Source: Halictus rubicundus
Lineage: Eukaryota; Arthropoda; Insecta; Hymenoptera; Halictidae
Length of the DNA stretch: 64,000 nucleotides
Assembly: GCF_050948215.1 (NCBI RefSeq)
Contig: NC_135150.1
Span: 24,981,943 to 25,045,942 of the forward strand
Direction: 5' to 3'
Shown: positions 37,301 to 48,100 of the stretch, piece by piece
How positions within the stretch are numbered: position 1 is the stretch's first letter
Layout: every line of letters starts with the position of its first letter
The notes under the pieces: generated by a model
What the model was told of the DNA's origin: nothing
The model's database searches: none
The model's input: the letters and a program-made list of their open reading frames with translations, nothing else
Made by a program: the position numbers and the translations under genes

Positions 37301-38523
37301 CGAGTAACCAACATTTTGCATTAGTTCTGCAGAATATTCTGACAAGTGTTGCTGGTACGAATCATGCCAATCTTCAGTTTGTTCTTCGTACTGTTAATTA
37401 AATAATTACAGTCAACATTCTCCTTCAACATATGTTTTCACTAATACTAGATTCACAGGACGCGTTCTAATATTTTTACTTTACGATTGTTGAAATCATA
37501 AAGATGCATCCATGGAGGAATAATTCAACAAATTTATTTCTATGAGCATATATCATTAAAAAAATGGCTAAAAATTTGGGGAGATACATTCTCGTTATTT
37601 TTATAAAGTAATGTAAAATAGTTACTTTTTGTGCTCCGTAAACCTAGTGTTCACAAATATTTGCCATTCGAGAATACAATGTTTTTAATTCTGTACAACA
37701 AAGGAGTAAAAATATACAAATTCAAAACTCTACTTATAAAGGCAAAAATTTGTGCATATCTATTAGATTTATAAAAGTTGTATACAATACCAATATGTCT
37801 TTGCATATTGGAGACAATGGTGTAGAATGAATGCGAGGACTCTGTAGCAACGGGTGACTGGTAAAAGTAAAATTATCCGCTTCAACTCCCGACCTCTCTT
37901 TATAACTCTTGTTCTCTATTCTTTCCCTATCCTTGTATTGGAGATTAATTTTGGGGACAATGTTTCCTAATTTTGGACTCTGGCAAGTGTTATAATCCTC
38001 TAAATTTCCTGCAATACAAATAGCTTGGAGCCTGTGTTTACAGAATAACAATAGATTGCAGAATAATAATAGATGGCTAGTTCTTTATACCATTGCCATT
38101 TGTAGATTCATGGGTGGCATCACATGATTTTTGCAAACAATTATAATTCATTCGTGTAGAAGTCTCAGATTCATCTGTATCAGAAAGTTTAAGTTTAGAA
38201 TCACGATAGCTTGGGTCATCAAACTCATTCTTCGGTTCAAGAATATCTTGTTGCATGTCACGACATCTCAACTTCATATAGTCCATATGACACTTCAGGG
38301 ATTCACATTTTATGCTTGTACGATATAACCATTCTTTCATATCTTCAACTGAAAGAATGGAATTATAAAAATATGACCGAATATTATTGCTAACGCAGAC
38401 AGTTCGAAGTATACGCAGCCGAGGAATTTTATTTCGATAATGGAAAAAGTGCAACCGGACATCGAAAAGTAGAAAAAGAATATAATTACCAGGAAAGCAC
38501 TTTTTTGACTTATTATCATCCAT
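34387..38523 (-). CDS. Unrecognised ~874-aa protein with C-terminal coiled coil (11 exons)
   Basis: Exons in transcript order: 38523-38490 (ATG GAT GAT AAT), 38348-38091, 38008-37791, 37390-36961, 36897-36603, 36411-36033, 35968-35633, 35362-35204, 35150-35035, 34965-34833 and 34653-34387 (TGA). Every junction is GT-AG and phases agree, totalling 875 codons including the stop; the donor at 35633 (gttcgt) is the weakest. Visible features: an N-terminal Cys/Lys-rich segment (EDMKEWLYRTSIKCES), a basic low-complexity middle (FRKRRKKLCG), an Asn/Ser-rich exon, a more conserved-looking stretch (IPFVVGTSVNPSHNLGLNIQ, then QVLSIMKTRQP), and a Glu/Lys/Leu heptad region (QSELEKNNDKKLEEQVSSLE) continuing into MTLKQQMKLLQEKN. 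This resembles a centrosome- or cytoskeleton-associated scaffold, but I do not recognise the family and assign no function. It is head-to-head with OGDH. Confidence 0.75.
34700..34815. repeat. GTGCTCCGTAAAC-family short element
   Basis: Contains ACAAATTTATTTCTTTGAG on one side and TCTGGTGCTCCGTAAACATA on the other, in the intron between exons 34833 and 34653 of the minus-strand gene. Confidence 0.6.
35410..35607. repeat. TA-flanked GACTGCGGA MITE next to an exon
   Basis: Left TA-GACTGCGGATTTTATGC; right TTTTGCATAAAGATCCCCGCG. It lies in the intron directly downstream (minus sense) of the exon ending at 35633, so element and exon are ~25 bp apart and the exon's frame runs open through the element. 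Confidence 0.7.
37500..37650. repeat. GTGCTCCGTAAAC-family short element
   Basis: Carries CAACAAATTTATTTCTATG and TACTTTTTGTGCTCCGTAAA. Matches 48066-48205 inverted, including CTAAAAATTTGG and CTCGTTATTTTTATAAAGTA. Confidence 0.75.
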
Positions 38524-39550
38524 TTTTTTCAATTAAATTTCATCTCATTTTCGCATTATAGAATAAAACAGATCGATGATATTTCAGGCTGTAAAAAACT
38601 GTTAACAGTATAAAAATAAAAGGAGCTTATAAAAATACGCGAATACTGGAATTCATAGGTTACCCTTCTATTGTATACCGATTACATTTTTGCACGTTAA
38701 CTTTTGTCTCCGAATCGTTTATCTTTTGTTCAAAAGAGAACCGTGTGCGGTGAGCCTTGATTTTCAAAAAATAAAATCTGTGCAACGCACAGATTCCGTT
38801 TCATCCATTATTTAAATTGAGAATTGCATTCCAATGGAGATATGCAACCTTGCAAGTCTAAAAAGAGTAGCAAGTAATTACCCTAACAAGAGTGATTTAG
38901 CAAAAAACAAGGATGCAGTCATTAATGGTGTTGCAACTCTGAGAGTTGTCGAATTTTTAAGTCTTCTCGGCAACAGTATTCTACATATATACACGTATGA
39001 AATTAAAAGAAAAAGGTACAAAAAGTTTTCGAGAAGGTTGCATGCCCCGGTAATATCGCTGAAAATTAAAGCGTAAGTGCATTCTCGACCACGAGCGTAA
39101 TATTTCAAAACCTTCAATCTCAGCATGATTTAGATCTAATTAAATCTGCTGATTCATAAAAAATTGGAGAACGTTCTCTTAAATTCTTGCTGGAGGGAAT
39201 GCGCAATGAAAGTTTACGACTCATATTTCAGTCTTTTGTCATGAATATTTATGGGGACTGACAGATTCACGGTTGCACGAGCAGCTTGGTGAATTAGAAA
39301 CGTTTGTGAGTTGGTAACAAATTTAAAAGCGACCGTAAAATCGGCGATGTTACGGGTGCGGCGACGAATAAACAACGTAAATACGCGGGCAAATTTTTAA
39401 ATCGGATTGTCGCGACACCGGTCTGCAATATTTGATCGTTAGGAGCGCTGAGGTCTCTTTGTCGGATATATTTTAGGAGGACGTAGTTCGGTCTACTTGT
39501 GAGTTGCAAATGGTGGAAGGCCTGTCATAGTTGGTTGCGTTAACATCAGG
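38524..39550. promoter_or_regulatory. Head-to-head intergenic region: probable promoters of the coiled-coil gene (-) and OGDH (+)
   Basis: The minus-strand start codon is at 38523. A plausible OGDH 5'-UTR exon ends near 39549 at TTAACATCAG|gtacgt, ~2.6 kb before the coding exon at 42116. The ~0.9-1 kb between is AT-rich with no TATA element I would trust. The frame at 38834-39076 has no supporting features. Confidence 0.35.
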
Positions 39551-42115
39551 TACGTGAATTTGCATCGCTTCTGTTTGATTCGCTTTTTTATCGTGTTTAA
39601 TGAAAAAAACTCAGCCACGAGACGTCTAGGTACGATCGTTGATCGTTCGACTAAACGCTGAGAAATGATGAACGGTGAAAAATTACTTTCCACAGCCAAA
39701 ATAGTCCTTCGATTACGTAAAATTGTTGCAACAGACCGAAAATAGTCACCTGACTCGACAAATGTGATTATCCTTTACCGTATTTTTGAAAGAATGAACG
39801 ATCAACGAGTGGTTTTGACATTTTACCAGCTTTCGTAAGAAATTCGTTGATAACGCGCGAGCTAAGCGATTTCGTAAGTCACCGTATTATCTGGTCGAGA
39901 TCGGGAAAACAGATATTTTTATGTATATGCACATACGTTGAATGCAGTTGTGCAACCGCAATAGGTGTTTGCAACATAACTATATAATCCTGACTATTCT
40001 CTCCTGCGGTTTGCGTTAGCGCAATCTTTTTTTATTATATGCGCAGTTTCCCGTTGGAATAACCACGTCTTCTCTATAGATCGATTGACATTTAATCTCA
40101 TTTTTATGAGACAAATGTCACATGGTCGCTGACACCGTCCCGATGACAGTTTCTTACTTTTCGTTGTTTTTCGATTAATTTCGTAGCGGGAAACCGCTTC
40201 GATTAGTATGTACTGCTTTCTAATTCGAAATCTACACCAATTTTACACGAATCAGTACGAAAATTGATGTAGGAATTCCCCGGGAATCACCCGCGATTTT
40301 ATGACGTATCATACGGAAAGGATTACTGCCAATTAGGTCACTATTTAGCCATATCGCTTTATTATTAAATATTTTTTATCTTTATATTTTTTAGTTTGTT
40401 TCGACTACTTAATATCACATTATTACATTAATCTGTCTCTTTGTGTGTTATAAACGAATTTCCTGAGATCTGACTTTTTTCTGTAAAATGTTTAAATGTA
40501 TTCAAAACAATATCGAAATTGCGAGGGACTTTGTTACGACACATTTCATTGCCCATGGCACGATCAAATATGCTACGAGTATATAAACATTTGCAGTCTA
40601 GACGCGGTCAATAATTGCATTATAATTTACGTGTTATATTATGTGAATTAGAATCAATTAGTGTTATCTTTCATTTGCAGGTACATTTACACTTTCATCT
40701 ATAATCAAAAGAGTACTCGGAAAGGCTGCTTCTTATGTTTCCACAACGTGTTATAACTTTCCTGGTTGCTCGTTCGGATTAGTCATTCGTTTAATCTATG
40801 GATTTATTATTCATACAGACCAGACTGTTCTCAGACATGCATTATTGTTTTTATATTCTTCCTTGATCGCATATTCAGATATTGTAATTTTATGTACTTC
40901 AGATGACTGATACACAACATTAACGCACTATAATTATTTCATGGAAATTTGACTGTCTGGTGACATAGTAAAAGAGAATATTTTTAGTGTGTTCCAATTT
41001 TTTTTTTATAGGTCTGGCATTTCACTATTTAGTACACCGAAACGTTTTATTCATTAAAATATTGGTTTATCCATTTCATACTTCTCTTTAAAGACCTTTC
41101 TTTAAAAGACAAATAGTCGAAGATGAATAATGATGATTTTCTAATACTCTATTTAATCTACATAGGTAGCAATTTTAGTTATGATCTAATAAGTTCTCTG
41201 AAGTAGCATTATTTACTAATGTCTTCTGGAGTTTCCACTTAAAAGAAGATTCTTAAACTCCTTAACATAATAGAGTCGATAAAATGCCTATTAATAAGCT
41301 CCCTGTAGCTGAAGTGTTAATATAGAGATTAATTGATTTCATCACACATCAAACTTTAAAATTAGCATCCTTGTGACGTTGTGCAATCTAATTCCACAAT
41401 TAAAATTAAAGGAAACCTTAAAAATATATTACAACATATACCATAGCAGATAAAGTTATATTATGAAGTATTAGTAGTCATTGTATTCCTTCTTGATCTT
41501 TGAACAGAATACTCAAAGTTTATACAAAATACACAAATTATGCTAAGCGAAGATAAGAACAATCATTTTAATTGGCAATATCCATAGAAAGGAATTGATA
41601 AAGACGAAACGTTTATCTTTGGTCTGAAATCAAAAGTATTTACTTTCTGAATGGGTGCAACATGTTGAAATCTTTGTAAAGCTTAATCTCGTAGATAAGA
41701 AACTCTTATTTACCCACAGTTTGAGGCAGGCAGTTTATGTGCAAGTACGTATAACTGCCTGTGTGGGAGTATGACATAATATTTAGATAATGTGTGGCAT
41801 TCACAAAAATATTTTTCTGGTTTCTAGAGTTGTTTTGTGTTTTTTAGGGTTGTTTTCTCTTTTCTTTGATTTAAGATCATAGTGGGACAGTTGGGATCCT
41901 TGTAAGACTAAAATTAACACTGCAGCATGAATTTTGTGTGTTCCGCACAAATCTTGTCTATTTCATTTGTATAAACAACCACAGTTACTAACAATTGTTG
42001 CTAGTTATTTGATAACAAAGTCTGCACCTTACACTGCAATTTAGTTAATTTCAGAACAAATAAATTAATATTCAGAGCTACTACAATTTTGCTAATGCAA
42101 ATATTTCTGTTTCAG
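39550..42115 (+). other. Probable 5'-UTR intron of OGDH
   Basis: AT-rich DNA without a credible coding exon, ending at a clean acceptor (tttctgtttcag, 42104-42115) 7 nt before the OGDH start codon. No repeat family is obvious except a short TGCAGTCTA fragment near 40592. Confidence 0.45.
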
Positions 42116-42122
42116 GTAAAAA

Positions 42123-45100
42123 ATGTATAAGGCAAGGACAGTATTTAGTACATTGGCCCCCTTGGCGCCACGCATGTGCGGGCCAGAAAGGTTTGCATCA
42201 TGGTTGGTTCGGAGCCATCCCCTGACCAGGACCACACAGGTGATGGTGAACGATCCAATCAGGAAGTACAACAGCCGTGCAGCCACAGAACCTTTCCTAA
42301 ATGGCACCACAAGTTCTTACGTAGAAGAAATGTACAATGCGTGGTTGCAAGATCCCCATAGTGTGCACGTGGTCAGTAATAATTTCCTCAACTATTACAT
42401 AAATGATGATTAACCCTTTGCAGACAGAAATTATTTTTACTTCTTAATGCGACGAATATATTTTCCTTGTTAAGAGTTAAGTATATGAATTAAATGAAAG
42501 GTGTTGCGTTTCATAAAAATTTGTTTCATATTTTGTGAGAGTAATAATTTCTTTAAAAGTATTCACTGTCACAGAACGATAAAATTGCTTGGTCAGCAGA
42601 CATACGTCCGCAAAGGGTTAACGATGATCTTTTATGAATTTAATCTAATTTGTCTATCTTTCCGCAGTCCTGGGATGCATTTTTTCGTAATAGCACTGCT
42701 GGAGCTGCACCAGGTCTCGCGTATCAGGCCCCACCATCTCTTGCTCCAAGCCATAATCAAATACCCTTAGGAGCATTATTACCTCTAGGTGGTGGGTCAC
42801 AATTGAGTCAAATGCCTCTTAACGAGAAGATAATTGACGATCACCTGGCTGTACAAGCTATTATTCGATCATACCAGGTATGTATGTCTTCCAGTTCGTG
42901 TTTAAAATGAAGGAACAATTATGATTCTATCCCAGCAAAATATGTTTTGTGAGCAAACAGCAAAGTTTTCAATTTTATTTTTTGTACTGGATCTTTTTTC
43001 GTATAAATTATTTCGTTTCAAGTATGATGTTCAGTTCAAGGTGTGTTATACTTGTTGCCCTGTCATGTCAAAGCTTATAGTTGTTCCACTTATTCTTTTT
43101 TTCCAATCAATACAATTGAAACTTTTCTTTTATAATTTTTATATAGCGTTATTTGAGTCAGTCGGCAAATTCCTAGCATGATTTACGGAAACATATATAT
43201 ATAAATGTTTTATGTTAAGGGGAAGTTATCATCATAATGCATGTGAAGAGTTCTTTTCGATCTCTAAGTCCAACTTCTCTGACCAATTAACAAAGTAATC
43301 GTAATCATTAAAACCGCTCGTGTCTCGAATGCACGATAAATAAATAAATACACGTATTATGATTGCACACGAGTTACAGAAGTTGGAACATGAGAGATTG
43401 ATAGAAGTTAGGGGCTATCATGTGCTGTGTCATGGAATTTTTTATCTCATGCTGTCGAAACTTAATAAAAGAGTATACTCACACGGACACTAAATTAAAC
43501 AGTGGAAAATCATCTTTGACTACTGCATAATAGCCTCATTTTTTTTCACATTAATATATTAGTTGGTCACTGCATCTTTTACCTTAAGCATGTTTCTCGA
43601 CTACATTTCTCCCGATGTAAATGTTGAAACTCTACACATTATAATGTAAAATATACATATTCTTGTTTCATTATTAATTATCGATCAAAAATTTTACATA
43701 CAAGCTGATTCAGCTAAGTGTGCCACCTAAATTACTTGTAAACTATTTGGTATATGAAGAAATGGTGGAAACGAAAGTTGCTTGGTTTCAACGCTTGGCT
43801 TTTATCGGGATATAAAAGTCATCTTGAGTTTCTTTATTGTAAAGGGTAAACTTTAATCTTTCAATTGAAAAGAGAATTGCACCCTAAATAAAAAACACCT
43901 GAAAGTGATACACTTGCACCTATCGAATTGAATAGAAATTTTATTTAGAATTCAAGCCTCTCTTTGATCATAATGCTACTATTGAAACCATACAACTTTC
44001 GTTTCAACCAGTTTTTTTATATACCAAATAAATATTACATGCAATTTAGCACACATAGCTGAATCACTTTGTATATTTTTTTTTCTATCGCTAATCGAAG
44101 AAACATCAACATTAACATAGTCAATAAGGATCTAATATTCGCATAAAAGGCAATAGATTTCAGAATAAAAGCTAGAGATAATGTTTTTTTGATTAGTGCC
44201 AGAGATATGTACTCTTTTCGAAGGCATAATGTTCCGAAATGAACGAAATAGTCATAATTGACCATTACACTTCCGGGAGAGTTATTATACTGTTATAATG
44301 TAGAGGTGTATAGTGAAATTCGTCAAATACAAAGAATTATATACATTGGGGTACTTTTGGGATTATTCATTGGCATATAGGCTCGAGGTCACTTAGTCGC
44401 TGATCTGGACCCACTGGGTATCATGCAAACAGACCTGATACACACACATTATGCAGCCCGCAAGGGGTCTCCAGAACAGGTTCTACGGCAATATATGCTT
44501 GGTAAGGCTTTTTCCCAAACCAATTCCTTAAAGTACGTCTTTAATTAGTTTTTACGTGTACCATAAGGTAAAGGTGTGTCAAAATTCGCAACGTTTGTTG
44601 CTGGACTCCTTGTTCATATCGATTTCGTTCACATGGATGTTAATATCTCTGAGGTACCAATGCTTTTAAGACACCTTCACCCAATATGTACATCATACTT
44701 CTTCTCATACTTGAAGATCATGGTCTTTATCATACACATTAATTCCTTCTTAACTGTCTTCATATTCTTCTTCTCCTTCTGATCTGATGCTCTCTATATA
44801 TCACGTAATAAGTAAACTTCTTAGTTTCAGCAATCCTTTTAAAGTCAAGCATCTAGCTTTCTAAAATTTTTACAATCTTGCTATATTATCTGAAAAGAGT
44901 GTCTATAATTGTTTATCTTGAATCGTAAAGGGTTAGATGATCGGAGCAGTATTTCTGTTAGTAAAACTTCAATTTCATCACGATAAAAAATAATGAGAAC
45001 GTTGATCGATTTTGTAAAGATACTGAAGAAGGTGTTATGTGAATGTTATTCCATGATAGTTGCATACTGATACTGAAAATGTTTTTACTAGGAACAGTTA

Positions 45101-48100
45101 CGGTGTCCATTGATTTATATTTTGTAATTTGTACCAATGTTGGTTGTAAGATTCGAAGATACGTTTAAACGAAAAAATTTCTGGTTTTGCTATTTCGTAG
45201 TCGATGTTTTAGTATCCACGGTGTATTTGTCCAATTAAACGTTTTTGCAAAAATTGCCTAAGGTAAGGAAACAATTTAGAGATTCTTGCTTTGCATGCGA
45301 CCCCGAACAACGCTATTTTTCTAGCCCTGCTTTTTCTATGTTGCAACTCACCATACGGAATGTGTGTTTGGTAAAACAATTTAGCATTTTACTTACTTAC
45401 GTTTTCCTGTTTTCATTTACTGTCTTCTTCCGAAAGATGTTTTCACATTGTATCTACTATAGCAAGTAATTATAAATTTGTGAAGATAATTTTACATATA
45501 AATGGTTTATCGATGGAAGGCATGTATGTAACATCACATGCTTCGATTATTAGAATACCATCGTCAGGAAACTGCTTATAATTTTTGATGTTTTGTTTAC
45601 AATTACTGTGATACGATGCCCGTAGAAAAATAATATGCGTTTGTGTCGTTTGATCCTCGTACACAGATGTGAACAACGTATGTGCTTGAACGGTCGCATC
45701 GATCACAGTAATTCTTATTAATTGTAATGAGTTGATAAGTCTAACGAATTAAATACTACTTGGTTCGTATGAATGTGGCATTAAATTGACAGATCCGTGG
45801 CCATCATATCGCTAAATTGGATCCACTCGGCATCAACAGCGCTGATCTTGATGATAGACACCCACAAGAGTTGCTCTATAATTATTATTCATTCGGTAAG
45901 CCCTTAATGACAGTGACTCTGCATAAAATCTGAACAAAAAATAAGTAAAGATACTATGTGACTCACTTTAAGTATTTAACATCTATATCATAATATCAGA
46001 GGTGTGCCATAACTCGAAAATGGCGAGTACCTGATGAGTCCGGTTCTCGAATATATTTTGATTATTATCATTATCTTCGAATCCCGATATATTCGAGAAT
46101 CTTAATATGCTCCGGAATCTCGAAATTTTCGAGAACACGTCCTGATTCCGAACAAAATTCTCGACTCGTTCCGACCCGACATTTTCGAGTTATCACCTCT
46201 ACATAATATTAAACTAAATCTTTAATATTAAAGATTCTTAAATCTTAAATCTTCAATATTAAAGATTTAATTTGTAATACAAGAGATACAACTGGATGGA
46301 TGGGCTGCTTGTAACGAGCAGCACTTACTTTCACTGTTCTTTCGACACACTTATACTTTAACTTAATCAGGCATTTGTAACTTATTATACTTTTGTCATA
46401 TCACACTTTCTATTATTGTTTTATCATACTCCTCCATCAGACTTTCTTCCTAGACACAAAATACAGCGCCTCTAATGCATTAACGATGAAATTCCAAGTA
46501 GCATTGTTGGGATAGGCAAATTAGTGAGCAATTGATTATATACAGACACGTTCGAGGAGAAACATGATTTTCTCTGTAGTATGTAAAACGAAGAATGCTC
46601 GTGCGCCGTTCGTTAAGGTATTTATTCAGTTCAAGTCTATAATGTCCACAGGGAAGAGAGCTCGTACTACTTACTCTCAGGAACTACAATACCGAGTAGC
46701 TGCTCTAACGAAAAGTATGTAATAACCACAATTTCATTTGGGAGTTCTGTTTAAAGCTCTGTGAGGTATTAGTATCTTTGGAAGGCGCTGGTTCGTTATG
46801 GGATCACACGAGAATTGGTATTGTAGTCAAACTTTTAAGGTGATTGGGTCCTACGTATAGACATTGATTACGAGTTTGCTACACTGTGCTGTAAATATGT
46901 TTGTGTCAGGAATAACTCTTGAGCGTTTTTTATCTTGGAAGAACTAGAGGAGATACAATGAATAAGTGGTCATTACTATATCATAAGTAGACTGCGGATT
47001 TTATGCAAAATAAAAATTTCCCATCTGAATTGCAACGAACTGGAACGAATAGAAAATTTATTTTCCTTCTTAGTATGTTTAATAGGTTGAAAATAGTAGG
47101 ATACAGCATTTTGAAATTATTTTAATGTTTTTACTGTTTTAGATTACAGCTACTTGCCATAAATGCTTCAATTCCACAGTCTTATCATATAACATTCCAT
47201 GCCCAGTAATGATACAAGTTACACTCTACTACTATCTTAGATTATTCATTTTAACTACCTCTTTGGCTTCCTCTGATTTAATTTCTTTGTATACTGTGTG
47301 ACAAACGATCTCAGAGTCAGTCCTATTTGTACCTACTATATTCTTTTATTAGTTCTTTGGTTTTGTTCTTGTTTGTTCCTACTAATGCTACTTTAATGAA
47401 ATACACAGCTTCGCATTCTGTCGAAATTTCTTTCTACCAGTCTTCTATTTAGTTCCTACTTTGACGAATATTATGGAGGTTTGTTATATGCGTCTAGCAA
47501 TTCTTTCGGACATTATGCATGTTAATAATATCTGCAAACAATTTAGTATATATATATATACATGTACACGCGCAGCATTATTATGAACATTATTTGCATA
47601 CCATATGTTTTTGCGAATACATGAGACATCGAGTTCTCAGTGTTCTACATTTTACAAAAAGCTGAACGTGTACCAGACTTTGTTTACATCATTTTATGCT
47701 GTACCAAATGCCAATTTTATTTTCGTCACCTTTGGCTTCAGTACACAGCTCACATTTTCAGTATCAGTTCGAAAAACGTACGTTCAATGAGATTAATAGG
47801 AAACATTAGTATAATGTCTCGATACAGTTCTCTGACGATCTAGGAGTGATCCAGATCGTTGAAGAATTGTTTCTATTATACAACATGCAAAACAAACTAT
47901 ACAGGTTGGAGCATTCTTAACAGACCACTTTATCTAGCTTGCTATTGATCATAAAAAGCAATGAATTAGGTGACACTTGCTTGGCCCTACGAATCATAAT
48001 CTGGTACTATTAATTTTCTTATAGGTGGAGACGTAGAGGAGATATAAAGGTCAACTCTGTGTTTTTAACGCCATGTTTATGGAGCACCAAAAGTGACTAT

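Noticed and set aside
38834..39076. 80-codon frame MEICNLASLKRV between the divergent genes
   Set aside because: No splice donor, no family match, and it lies in a promoter-like AT-rich interval.
48026..48060. Possible extra OGDH exon after an ATAG acceptor-like site
   Set aside because: The frame required by phase contains an immediate stop, so it cannot be a coding cassette.
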